DNA of 64,000 nt from Bradyrhizobium yuanmingense (GTDB lineage: Bacteria; Pseudomonadota; Alphaproteobacteria; Rhizobiales; Xanthobacteraceae): contig NZ_FMAE01000007.1 in the NCBI RefSeq assembly GCF_900094575.1, positions 186,001 to 250,000 on the forward strand, written 5' to 3'. The notes beneath the pieces are model-generated. The model did not search any database, was not told the origin of the DNA, and was given only the letters and a program-made list of their open reading frames with translations. Positions 25,268-33,275 of this stretch are shown in pieces (position 1 is the stretch's first letter; every line of letters begins with the position of its first letter). Both the position numbers and the translations under genes were made by a program.

Positions 25268-26470
25268 TTATCGCCGCGGCGGCGGGCAAGGCGAGTAGAA
25301 CGCGCCGTTCGCCGCATTGATGCGCTCGACGCATTGGTTGGGATCGGTGATCGTCCCAGCGATGGTGAAGTCATAGCCCATGCCCTTGACCACCACGACG
25401 TAGCGGCCGGGCGCGAGCGTGAAGCCGTCTTGCTCCGGTTGAAGCAACAGCATTCTCGACTGGTCGTCAATCGGACCTACCTTGTAGGGGTAGGACATGC
25501 TGCGGATGACCCAGGAATCGCCGGCGCTGACCATGGTGGCTTTCCCGCTGGCATCGACGCCCATCGCTCGCGAGACTTTTGCGATCACCCGAACTTCGGT
25601 CCCGCTGGCGTCGATACCCCCGTCGGGCCTGAACACGATGAATTTGACGTCGCCGTCCATCAACGTGGTCGCGCTCGGCGTGTTGATGGCGGCCGAGATC
25701 GCGACCCGCCGGTCCGGAATTTTTCCGGGCACCGGCTTCAGCTCGTGGAGCTGGCCCTCGCTCAAGGCGTAGACGCCGAACGTCGTTGGCAAAGGCATCG
25801 AGGCGTGCGCAGCTTGCGCCGGCTCCTTTGCGCTCTCCGGGATTCGTTCAGCGGTCTCGCTGGCCGAGGGAGTCGGAATCGCGGTCGGCTGAGGCTCCGG
25901 GCTCTTGGCCGAACGTTCGGGCTGCGCCATCTGCGACGATGCCGTCAGTTGTGCCTTCAGCCGCGGCCAATACACGACCGCGGTGCCGGCGCCCGCAATG
26001 AGCAGGAGGATCGCAGTCAATCGAACGAGAGACTTGAAAGCGCCGCTCCGTTTGGGTTGGTCGGGCGATCCTGGCGGTGCGGCAGGACGCCGCGGCGTCT
26101 CGGCAGCCATCGGAATGGCTGATGACACCGAGGCAGCGAGCGTCGGAATGGGCGGGGGGACGGGGACGTTCGCCGGTGGAGAATTCGCCACGGGGACCGA
26201 GGCATCCCTGGTCGGTGAAGACTTCTCGCTTCGCTCAAAGGCGCGTTCGACCTCCCGAATGGCGCGTTCGAGGACTTGCTGGAGCTCTCGCGCTTCCCGC
26301 GCATCGGCGTGGGTGAATTGTTCCAGAAGCTTGACGCGAGCCAGCTCGTAGACGACATCCCGCATCTGCCTGGGGTCGCCGGAGACTTCGCGAATCCGCT
26401 CCGATAACAGGCGGACGAGTCCGGCCTTGATCTCTTGCGCGTTGGCTGCGGTGTCGCCGGTCTCGGTCAT
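25268..26470 (-). CDS. Membrane-anchored protein with long proline-rich linker, unknown function
   Basis: A 400-residue protein in three parts. Residues 1-80 are helical and charged (LVRLLSERIREVSGDPRQM, LARVKLLEQFTHADARE). Residues 80-145 are proline- and alanine-rich and disordered. A single membrane helix (LVRLTAILLLIAGAGTAVVYW) follows at about 150-170, then a second low-complexity linker and a C-terminal domain of about 180 residues that is probably periplasmic (FGVYALSEGQLHELKPVPG onwards). It ends with a cysteine pair. The ATG at 26470 is used; a TTG one codon earlier is also in frame. I do not recognise the C-terminal domain. Confidence 0.6.
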   Translation of the reverse strand: MTETGDTAANAQEIKAGLVRLLSERIREVSGDPRQMRDVVYELARVKLLEQFTHADAREARELQQVLERAIREVERAFERSEKSSPTRDASVPVANSPPANVPVPPPIPTLAASVSSAIPMAAETPRRPAAPPGSPDQPKRSGAFKSLVRLTAILLLIAGAGTAVVYWPRLKAQLTASSQMAQPERSAKSPEPQPTAIPTPSASETAERIPESAKEPAQAAHASMPLPTTFGVYALSEGQLHELKPVPGKIPDRRVAISAAINTPSATTLMDGDVKFIVFRPDGGIDASGTEVRVIAKVSRAMGVDASGKATMVSAGDSWVIRSMSYPYKVGPIDDQSRMLLLQPEQDGFTLAPGRYVVVVKGMGYDFTIAGTITDPNQCVERINAANGAFYSPCPPPRR

Positions 26471-26653
26471 CAAGACCGATCAACTAGCCCGGATAGTGCT
26501 GTTTCGCTAGGCTTTTTCACCCCGGATCGCGTCGGTTGCGGTGAAGCACGCTGATGCTCCGGCCGCAAAGGTCCTGCGCGGTCGTCTCGTAGCGCTTGCT
26601 TTTGGGCGGAAACCTGTGACATTTCGACCGGCTCCTTCTTCCGGTGTGTGACC

Positions 26654-26899
26654 ATGCGCGGCATTTTGACAGCAATCATGTTTTCGGCCCTTCTGGTTCA
26701 GTCTGCTTCTGCACAAGGGACCAAGGATCAGGCCAACACCACCAGCTCCAGCATCGTGACGACGCCCGATAAAAAGAAGCAGACCACCCAGGCAGCCTCC
26801 AGGCCCACCGCTGTCCGGAATGTGACGGGGAGCCTTCCTGCCGGACGGGCGGCCCAAGGCGTCTGGAGGGATGGCAAGCTGATCGCGGTGCCTCGCTGA
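26654..26899 (+). CDS. Small exported protein (AQGTKD type)
   Basis: An 81-residue product with signal peptide MRGILTAIMFSALLVQSASA followed by QGTKDQ. The mature part is polar and probably disordered (NTTSSSIVTTPDKKKQTTQ) with a short end (QGVWRDGKLIAVPR). It shares the cleavage-site motif with the protein at 22357. A GTG two codons earlier is also in frame. The function is unknown. Confidence 0.6.
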   Translation: MRGILTAIMFSALLVQSASAQGTKDQANTTSSSIVTTPDKKKQTTQAASRPTAVRNVTGSLPAGRAAQGVWRDGKLIAVPR

Positions 26900-26996
26900 G
26901 GTCACCCGTGCCCCGGTGAGGTCACGCAACGAACCGTGATGCCGCCGTGAAGGAACGGTGGTCGCCTCCCTGACGTTCTTGCTCGGGAGATCTCGC

Positions 26997-27242
26997 ATGA
27001 AACGATTAGTCTTGATCACACTCGCGCTTGTCGTGCCTGCTGCCAGCGCCTGGGCCCAGGGCGTCAATGACCCCTCGTCGCCCAATCGCAACGTGATCAT
27101 CGTCAACCCGTCGCAGCCCGCGCGCCCCAACGCGACGCCGAATATCCCGAGCCGGATCGAGCCGCCCGTGACGACTTACGGACGAGCCCGGCCCTATCGC
27201 GGGAACACAACGCGGGGCAGCGGGTCGAGCCGACGTTACTAA
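26997..27242 (+). CDS. Small exported proline/arginine-rich protein
   Basis: An 81-residue product with signal peptide MKRLVLITLALVVPAASAWA and mature start QGVNDPSSPNRN. The rest is proline-, asparagine- and arginine-rich without predicted fold. It resembles the two AQGTKD proteins nearby in layout and cleavage site. The ATG at 26997 is chosen because the signal peptide begins there; the preceding GGGAGA may be the ribosome site. Confidence 0.6.
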   Translation: MKRLVLITLALVVPAASAWAQGVNDPSSPNRNVIIVNPSQPARPNATPNIPSRIEPPVTTYGRARPYRGNTTRGSGSSRRY

Positions 27243-27289
27243 AGCGTTTTCGGGCGAAGTAGATACCCCTTCGCGCGTCGTGGGCCTGC

Positions 27290-27682
27290 CTATTGCGGGT
27301 TGACTTCGACCTCCAGGGTCGACGTCCCGGGATCATGACGGTTCTTGCCCGAAATCAGCAGCGTGAACTTGTCGGCGCCTCGCGCTTCCCTTTCTGCAGA
27401 ATAGCGAAAGCCGGACCCGACCACCGCCAATTGTCCCCGTGATGGTCCGCTCACGACCGACACGCTGAAGATCTGCATATAAGACCAACGCAGTCCTTGA
27501 ATGCAGTCGGCTCCAGGCGCGATCGACATCGTCCATTTCACCGTGTCGTGCGACAAGGCGAAGGGCGTGCGCTCCTTGATGCAGAGCGGGCTGGCGTGAG
27601 CCGTGAGGGCGGACATGGCATACGCCGCAACGGCAACACGCAACAACGATACCAGGCTTGCACGCATTCTCGGCAACTCCAT
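27290..27682 (-). CDS. Exported hypothetical protein with a conserved-looking beta domain
   Basis: A 130-residue product. A signal peptide of about 30 residues (SLLRVAVAAYAMSALTAHA) is followed by a roughly 100-residue domain with two cysteines (SPLCIKERTPF and GADCIQGLRWS) and beta-rich sequence (LAVVGSGFRYSAE, STLEVEVNPQ). It looks like a small periplasmic domain held by one disulfide. No family recognised. It converges with the small gene at 26997. Confidence 0.6.
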   Translation of the reverse strand: MELPRMRASLVSLLRVAVAAYAMSALTAHASPLCIKERTPFALSHDTVKWTMSIAPGADCIQGLRWSYMQIFSVSVVSGPSRGQLAVVGSGFRYSAEREARGADKFTLLISGKNRHDPGTSTLEVEVNPQ

Positions 27683-27936
27683 CGACGGATGCCGAAGTCT
27701 AGCAGCGATGGTCTAACGAGGCCTTAGAACGACGCCATTGTGAACGACGGCATTGTCCTTGCGGCGCTCATCCGATGCCGATCGCAGATAGGTCGATCAT
27801 CGCTCGGCCTCTCTCCGGATCATGCCATATTAGCCCTGTTTTGCCCGACGGATCAACCCGGATTTCGGAAAACGCGTAAGCCATTGATTCGGTTGGTGCC
27901 GGCTACTGTGCATGGGGTTGTTTTCTCGCTTTTTGA

Positions 27937-28476
27937 ATGGACGGCCGCCGCGTTCCGAAAATGTTGCAATTGGAAGCCGTATCAGCTGAAGTTGCGGCTG
28001 CCGCTCGGCCCGCCATCGGAGTCATCGGAGTGCGACCCGTCCGCTGCAAGTCCCTGTCAGAGCGCCGGAGACCGGCGCGCGCGCCGATTCAGGCGGCCGT
28101 GGCGGCCGCTGTCGGATTGGCTCTCTACGCCTGCCCGCTCTCGTGCCGTGCTCAGACCGAGCCGGAGCCGTCCATCAATGACTATCTTCCGCCGAGCGAG
28201 CCGGAAGTCTCGCGCGACGAATGGCGGCAGCGCATCGAGGATGCGCGGCGCCGTGCCAAGGGGGTTGCGCGCGAGCGGCGCGAGCATCCGGAGCTCTACA
28301 AGCCGGCTCCGGAAGATCCGGATCTCGTCGCGACCGAACGTCTGCTTCGCGACGACAGCCTGCAGCGAGGCGACATCGTCGCCACCAAGAAGGGCATGTT
28401 CGTCTACCAGGGGCGATCCGATCAGCCGCGCCGCGATCAGGACTTCGTGCCGGTCAACCCGAAATCGGTCCGCTGA
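27937..28476 (+). CDS. Exported or membrane-anchored hypothetical protein
   Basis: A 179-residue product. A hydrophobic helix lies unusually deep at about residues 50-70 (PIQAAVAAAVGLALYACPLS), so either the true start is further inside or this is a membrane anchor. The mature part is charged and helical (SRDEWRQRIEDARRRAKG) and ends YQGRSDQPRRDQDFVPVN. A later ATG at 27961 is possible. No family recognised. Its stop is 1 base from the end of the convergent next gene. Confidence 0.5.
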   Translation: MDGRRVPKMLQLEAVSAEVAAAARPAIGVIGVRPVRCKSLSERRRPARAPIQAAVAAAVGLALYACPLSCRAQTEPEPSINDYLPPSEPEVSRDEWRQRIEDARRRAKGVARERREHPELYKPAPEDPDLVATERLLRDDSLQRGDIVATKKGMFVYQGRSDQPRRDQDFVPVNPKSVR

Positions 28477-28477
28477 G

Positions 28478-29131
28478 TTAATACCGCCGCAAGATCTCGT
28501 TGAATCTGGGATCGGTCACCTTCGTCGTCTCCAGCAGCAGCGACTTGCCTTGCGGAGTTGCCTGCACATAGGCCGCGATCAGCAGCGGCTCGTAACGCGA
28601 GCGGTTGGCCAGCGCCGAGCGGATGTCGGATTGCGCCAGCAGCTTGATCTCCTCGTCGGTTGCCGCGGCGCTCGAGGTCACGGTGCGGACGCGTGAGAAG
28701 GCAACGTCGATCGGCACCGACCCGGTCAGGTACGACATCTTCACCGCAGGCGTGACCGCCTCGCCGGCCTGGGCCTGTAGCGTGCCGAGCGTGAGCCAGA
28801 GCGCCGGCCTGATCGGCGAAACTTTCAAGGCTGCCACGACAGCGGCTTGGGCCGTCTTGTTCTCGCTGGCCCTTCCGCCTGCCTCGGCCGACGGACGGTG
28901 CAGAACGTCGGCGGCCCTCGCCGCCGCATGATTTGCCAGGAGGTCGCCATCCCACGAAACGGACGCCAGGCTGCCCGCAGCCGCGAGCTTGGCCTTGTCC
29001 GGCGGAATCTCGCCCGAGAACAAGTCGCTGGCGCGAAAGTTCGGTCGTACGAGATCGCCATAGAACGTCATGCCGGCGTGGAGCGCCAGCGCGATCGCGG
29101 TCAAGATGCCAATGGCGCGAAGCGTGATCAC
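28478..29131 (-). CDS. Hypothetical exported protein next to the EPS region
   Basis: A 217-residue protein with a GTG start, an N-terminal helix that may be a signal anchor (residues 1-22), and an alanine-rich helical body (NHAAARAADVLHRPSAE, IRPALWLTLGTLQAQAGEA) that resembles tetratricopeptide-like helices. The last third has ATDEEIKLLAQSDIRSALA. No named domain. The phosphatase gene lies downstream on the same strand, 20 bases on, suggesting nothing about upstream cotranscription with it except shared direction. Confidence 0.55.
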   Translation of the reverse strand: MITLRAIGILTAIALALHAGMTFYGDLVRPNFRASDLFSGEIPPDKAKLAAAGSLASVSWDGDLLANHAAARAADVLHRPSAEAGGRASENKTAQAAVVAALKVSPIRPALWLTLGTLQAQAGEAVTPAVKMSYLTGSVPIDVAFSRVRTVTSSAAATDEEIKLLAQSDIRSALANRSRYEPLLIAAYVQATPQGKSLLLETTKVTDPRFNEILRRY

Positions 29132-29151
29132 CGAAGTTGCGGCCTAAGCTT

Positions 29152-29889
29152 TCAAATTGCGAGAAGACTATCGCCTTGGATCGTCAAGAGCGTCAAGTTG
29201 CCGGTCGCATAAGCGCCGGTGTCGATGTTGATGCGGTTCGACCGGATATCGGGCGCGCTGACCGGCGTATGGCCGTGCACGATATATTTGCCGAAGCGCT
29301 CCTCGGAGGCGAGGAATTCCTCGCGGATCCAGAGCAGATCCTCATCCTTCTGGCGATCGAGCGGGACGCCGGGCTTGACGCCGGCATGGACGAAGAAGAA
29401 GTCGCCGCAGGTAAAGGACGAGGGCAATTGCTGGAGGAAGGCGAGGTGCTCCGGCGGGAGCGCACGTCTCAGTCCCTCGATCAGTTCGACCTGCTGCTCG
29501 GCGGAAGGGTTCATCGTCGGCGTGATGCCGTAGGAGACCAGCGTCAGCAGGCCGCCATAGTGGCGCCACTCCTGCAGGCGGGCGGGGTCCTTGAGCACCT
29601 CGAGCAGGAAGACCTCGTGATTGCCCTTCAGACATACCGTCTCGTGCGACTTCGAGCGTTCGATCAGGAGATCAAGAACGGCGCGTGAGTCCGGGCCGCG
29701 ATCGACATAGTCGCCGAGAAAGACCTGAATGGCGCGTTGGGGAGCCGAGCGGGCGAGATCGACGTCGATCACGGTTAACAGCGATTGAAGCAAATCGGCA
29801 CGGCCATGCACGTCGCCGATCGCATAGACGCGGACGCCGTCGGGAAGCCGCGGCTTGGTCTTCTTGCGAAAGCGTGAGGAAAGGCCCAT
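29152..29889 (-). CDS. PPP-family serine/threonine-type metallophosphatase
   Basis: A 245-residue cytoplasmic phosphatase with the three family motifs in order: GDVHGR (near residue 25), GDYVDRG (near 60) and GNHE (near 90), plus the later HAG and HGHTP histidine motifs. Bacterial members dephosphorylate protein Ser/Thr, His or Tyr residues, or Ap4A. Its place next to a rhizobial EPS locus suggests a regulatory role there, perhaps acting on EPS kinase-phosphorylated proteins, which is inference. The ATG at 29889 fits. No damage seen. Confidence 0.9.
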   Translation of the reverse strand: MGLSSRFRKKTKPRLPDGVRVYAIGDVHGRADLLQSLLTVIDVDLARSAPQRAIQVFLGDYVDRGPDSRAVLDLLIERSKSHETVCLKGNHEVFLLEVLKDPARLQEWRHYGGLLTLVSYGITPTMNPSAEQQVELIEGLRRALPPEHLAFLQQLPSSFTCGDFFFVHAGVKPGVPLDRQKDEDLLWIREEFLASEERFGKYIVHGHTPVSAPDIRSNRINIDTGAYATGNLTLLTIQGDSLLAI

Positions 29890-30082
29890 CAGGTCGGTCG
29901 AATCGCTTCCAGCGTCACGAGCGGAACGTCGTGACCGCTCTTAGCAGAACAAGTCACACACCGGTATTCTTAATTGTTTCCGACCGATGAGCCCGCATTT
30001 TGATTAAAGCCTCGCGTGGCCTTTGAGCCGTATTTCAAGAGGTCTCGCGTAGCGTCTCCCCAACAAGAACGGGGAGCGCGAC

Positions 30083-30709
30083 ATGCGCAAAGTTGTGAAG
30101 TTCCTGGCGGCCGTCGCCGCCATCGTCGTTGCTGCGGGGGTGCAGCAGAAAGCGGAAGCCGCCTTCGTCGGGGCGCCCCTGGGGCTGCGTGGTGCCATCC
30201 ACTACATCAAGTTCGACCAGCCGACGCTGCCGCCGATGGCGTTCACGCTCTTCTGCCTGAAGTACAAGGACGAGTGCAAGCCGCGGCCGCAGCGGATCGT
30301 CTTCCGGGGCGGCCGCCTGAAGCTGACGGCCGAGCGCATGGCGCAAATGCAAGAGGTCAACCAGCGGGTCAACACCGCGATCCGTCCCGAGGCCAATCTG
30401 GAAGGGCTGCGCGGCGAGAAATGGCTGCTGCATCCGGCAAGCGGCGACTGCAACGATTACGCGGTGACAAAACGCCACGATCTGATCGCCAAGGGCTTTC
30501 CGGCGCGCTCGGTGCTGCTGAGCGAGGTCGTGACCAGCTGGGGCGAGCATCATCTCGTGGTCGTGGTGCGCACCTTCTCCGGCGATCTCGTGCTGGACAA
30601 TCTCTCCGGCCACATCATGCCGTGGTCGAAGAAGCCCTATCGCTGGGTCCGCATTCAGTCGCCCAAGAATCCGAACTACTGGGCCTCGCTCGGCGACCGC
30701 GCGGTCTGA
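30083..30709 (+). CDS. Exported transglutaminase-like cysteine protease (BTLCP family)
   Basis: A 208-residue periplasmic protein with a signal peptide (about 26 residues, ending KAEA) and a bacterial transglutaminase-like cysteine peptidase domain. The catalytic triad is visible: cysteine in SGDCNDYAVTKR, histidine in GEHHLVVVVRT, and aspartate in LVLDNLSG. LapG, which cleaves the adhesin LapA under cyclic di-GMP control, is the best-known relative. No LapD-like receptor is adjacent, but an RTX protein lies 28 kb away. The start follows GGGGAG. A role in releasing cell-surface proteins or in EPS is inference. Confidence 0.85.
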   Translation: MRKVVKFLAAVAAIVVAAGVQQKAEAAFVGAPLGLRGAIHYIKFDQPTLPPMAFTLFCLKYKDECKPRPQRIVFRGGRLKLTAERMAQMQEVNQRVNTAIRPEANLEGLRGEKWLLHPASGDCNDYAVTKRHDLIAKGFPARSVLLSEVVTSWGEHHLVVVVRTFSGDLVLDNLSGHIMPWSKKPYRWVRIQSPKNPNYWASLGDRAV

Positions 30710-30720
30710 TCACCCGCGCG

Positions 30721-31992
30721 CTATCGTGATCCGGATTGACTGACGCTCTGCGACAGCCCCAGTCCCAAGATCACCGAAAGGCAAAGGATTGCTGCCGGGT
30801 GCAGCAATCCGGGACCGGCAAAGCTCTGAACCAGCGCAAACAGGACGCAGGCCGCGGCCGCCGCCGGAAAGAACGAGTCGCGTCCGCGCTGCAGGGCGCC
30901 GACGAACAGGCGGACCAAAGCGAGCAGGCTCACCGCGATCATGGCGACCAAGCCGACCCAACCCATCCCCGCGAACACCGACGTGGCCGCCGAGGGCGCC
31001 GTCAGGACGGCGCCGGCATCGCTCTGATAGATTCTGCCCACCGCAGCAAAAGTCCCGGCGCCGGCGCCGAACCAGCGGGTGTCGGCCAGCATCCGCTCAA
31101 GCGCGGCCTTCGCTTCGGTCCCCATCTCCGGAACGAGGCGCAGGAGGATCGGTCCGGAGCTCTTCTCGAACAGGAAGGTCAGCACGATCGCCGCGCCGAT
31201 CAGGGCTGCCACCGACAACGCGCTCGCGGCCAATGGCGACAGATCCAGCCTGCGGATCACGAGGATCAGCAGGATCAGCACGACGCCAAAGGTCGCCGCG
31301 ATGGCGCTGTTGGTCCCGGACAGCCCAAAGATCGCGGCGGCACTGACCAAGGCTCCGACCAGACCGCAAAGTCCGATCGCGACCGAGCGAACGATCGAAT
31401 GATGCGTCTCCGCCCGTTCAGCGGCGAGCTGCATCACCGCCAGATTGAGCATGAGGCCGAGCCCGGCCAGGCTCGTCGTGAGGTCATGGGGGACGGATCC
31501 GGCAAGCGCCGGCGAGAGCCGATGCAGGTCCAACATCAAGGCGGAGATCGCGGTTACGCCGCTCAGCACGAACAGAACCAGCTCGGCACGGCCGCGGTTG
31601 CGGACCACCAGGATCGCGATGCCAAGCAATGAGATCGCGGCCAGCGCCAGCAGCAGCGCATTCACCGTCAAGCCGATATCGGCCGTGATCGGCCCGAGCG
31701 ACAGGCCACCGATTACCTCGTGAGCGCTGGCCCAGATCGGATGCGCAAAGCGCAGCGGAAGCGGAGCGAGCTGGGCCGCGATGCACAGCGGAATGGCGAG
31801 CAGAATCCAGCGGCCCCAGGAGGTCGCACGAAGATAGTGCTCGTAGTCGGCCTTGCGCGAGCTCGAGGCCGCGGCCAGCAGGCCTAGCGCTGCGGCGATC
31901 GACCCCAGCTGCGCGCCCAATGAGGCGCCGGCGATTTCGAGAGCGGAAGCGGAAACGATGGAGACGATGAGGGCAAAATAAGCGAGGGACAA
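30721..31992 (-). CDS. O-antigen ligase/Wzy-like membrane protein
   Basis: A 423-residue membrane protein with about ten helices and a long extracytoplasmic loop in the C-terminal third. The loop carries WFGAGAGTFAAVGRIY, the same W-x-G-x-G-x-G-T-aromatic motif found in the other two polymerase-like proteins of this window. Such proteins polymerise or ligate undecaprenyl-linked sugar chains. The overall similarity to canonical Wzy is low, so ligase and polymerase roles cannot be told apart. The TTG at 31992 is the predicted start. It stands opposite the BTLCP protease gene, with 11 bases between the convergent ends. Confidence 0.65.
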   Translation of the reverse strand: MSLAYFALIVSIVSASALEIAGASLGAQLGSIAAALGLLAAASSSRKADYEHYLRATSWGRWILLAIPLCIAAQLAPLPLRFAHPIWASAHEVIGGLSLGPITADIGLTVNALLLALAAISLLGIAILVVRNRGRAELVLFVLSGVTAISALMLDLHRLSPALAGSVPHDLTTSLAGLGLMLNLAVMQLAAERAETHHSIVRSVAIGLCGLVGALVSAAAIFGLSGTNSAIAATFGVVLILLILVIRRLDLSPLAASALSVAALIGAAIVLTFLFEKSSGPILLRLVPEMGTEAKAALERMLADTRWFGAGAGTFAAVGRIYQSDAGAVLTAPSAATSVFAGMGWVGLVAMIAVSLLALVRLFVGALQRGRDSFFPAAAAACVLFALVQSFAGPGLLHPAAILCLSVILGLGLSQSVSQSGSR

Positions 31993-32076
31993 ACGGCGCG
32001 CTCGAAGCGAATCCTGAAACGGTCAGGTCACCATACAAGCGGGCGGTGCGTTTTCAAACAGAGGCTTGCGTTGCGA

Positions 32077-32352
32077 TCAGCGCGTGGCCTTGACCGGCCG
32101 ACCGAAGACGCGGGTGGCGCGTGCGGCGGCAAGGGCAAAGCGCGCCCCCGAGCCGAAGAGGTAACCGCCTTGGAGGGCGATGGCGGCGAACGCCGCAGCC
32201 TTCATGCCGTCAAGGAAGCCCAGGCTGGTCATCATGCTGACCGGCAGCATGGTGAGCACCAGCGCAAATGTGACCGGCAGGAGCACGAACACGCGAAAGC
32301 GTTGGCCCAGCACGGCACCTGTGAGAAAGCTGAAAATCAAAAAGGCGGTCAT
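32077..32352 (-). CDS. Small membrane protein of unknown function
   Basis: A 91-residue hydrophobic protein with two to three membrane helices (FLIFSFLTGAVLGQRFRV, FVLLPVTFALVLTMLPVSM, FAAIALQGGYLFGSG). The ATG at 32352 has GGAGAG eight bases upstream; an upstream GTG would lie on that ribosome site. No family recognised. It is on the same strand as, and 84 bases upstream of, the polymerase-like gene, so the two may be cotranscribed. Confidence 0.6.
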   Translation of the reverse strand: MTAFLIFSFLTGAVLGQRFRVFVLLPVTFALVLTMLPVSMMTSLGFLDGMKAAAFAAIALQGGYLFGSGARFALAAARATRVFGRPVKATR

Positions 32353-32427
32353 CCGAAACACTCTCCGTGCTCCGGACCCTAGATTCTCCGCCTAAAAAGA
32401 CCCTTAAGTTGTATGGCTAAATTTAGC

Positions 32428-33000
32428 CTATTGGCCGCAATTTGCCAGCAGCGAATGATAGGCCTCCCGCAGCCCGTTGAGCGCCACCATCCCCTTGATC
32501 TCGCTGTCGCCTTCCCTGACCACCACGGACAGCGAGGCCGTCGTCTGCCACTTTCCGGCAGCAAAGGCCGAGACCTCGTCGGGCAACAGCACGGCCGCTC
32601 CCGCGGCCGCCATGCTGCCTTCGAAGCTCAGGGTGCCGCCGCCGCTTGCGGCAATGGTCACCTTGGGGCGGCTCCGGGGCGGGAAGGGCCGGATCAAGGC
32701 CACCAGCACATCGACCTTGCCCTTCGGGGCGCAGCGCACGATCAGGCCGGCGAAGTCCGGGTCCGATTGGGTGGTGTCGGCGGTCTTCATGATGGCCGCG
32801 AAGCTTTCGCCATCCTTGGACCCTTGGGTCCGGGTGAATTTCCAGGCGGACGTGGACGCAGGGGCGGCCACCTCAACAACGGCCGCGCCGCGACACCACG
32901 CCCGGGCGCTGCCAGGGCAGGCGACGGCGGGGCCCCATGCGCGATCGGCGGCGCCAAGAAGGGAGCCCGCCAACAGCAGGATCAGAAGGAGGCCAGACAC
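32428..33000 (-). CDS. Exported hypothetical protein
   Basis: A 190-residue product. The GTG at 33000 is chosen because GAGGAA lies five bases before it and because a signal peptide (VSGLLLILLLAGSLLGAAD) starts there. The mature part contains a cysteine-bearing segment (VACPGSARAWCRGAAV), a domain with PDFAGLIVRCAPKGKVDVL, and ends YHSLLANCGQ. The layout suggests a periplasmic beta protein with disulfides. I do not recognise it. It is divergent from the OPX gene, so it shares that promoter region. Confidence 0.6.
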   Translation of the reverse strand: MSGLLLILLLAGSLLGAADRAWGPAVACPGSARAWCRGAAVVEVAAPASTSAWKFTRTQGSKDGESFAAIMKTADTTQSDPDFAGLIVRCAPKGKVDVLVALIRPFPPRSRPKVTIAASGGGTLSFEGSMAAAGAAVLLPDEVSAFAAGKWQTTASLSVVVREGDSEIKGMVALNGLREAYHSLLANCGQ

Positions 33001-33238
33001 GGAAATTCCTCTTCTTAATGGCCCAGCCTTAGCAAACGGTGGCACGCCCAAGAAGCCTCGCGGTCGACACACTTGGCCCGCAACCGGGGCGATTTGCTGC
33101 CTGACCGGGCACACGAAATACAACAAATAGTCACAAAGGGTTAAACCAAGCCCCAAAGAGTGGCCTGTACGCAACAGTAGCCAGCGGATCGCTCCGTTAA
33201 CCACCGGGAACACTTGTCGCACCACCCCCTAGGCCGTA

Positions 33239-33256
33239 CCAATTTACGTCAATTGG
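33239..33256. promoter_or_regulatory. Inverted repeat upstream of the OPX gene
   Basis: CCAATT-TACGTC-AATTGG, with six-base perfect arms and a six-base spacer, ends 19 bases before the OPX ATG, in the gap shared with the divergent exported-protein gene. Position and symmetry suit a repressor operator. The binding protein is unknown. Confidence 0.45.
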
Positions 33257-33275
33257 GGACCCTCGGGCGCGATTC

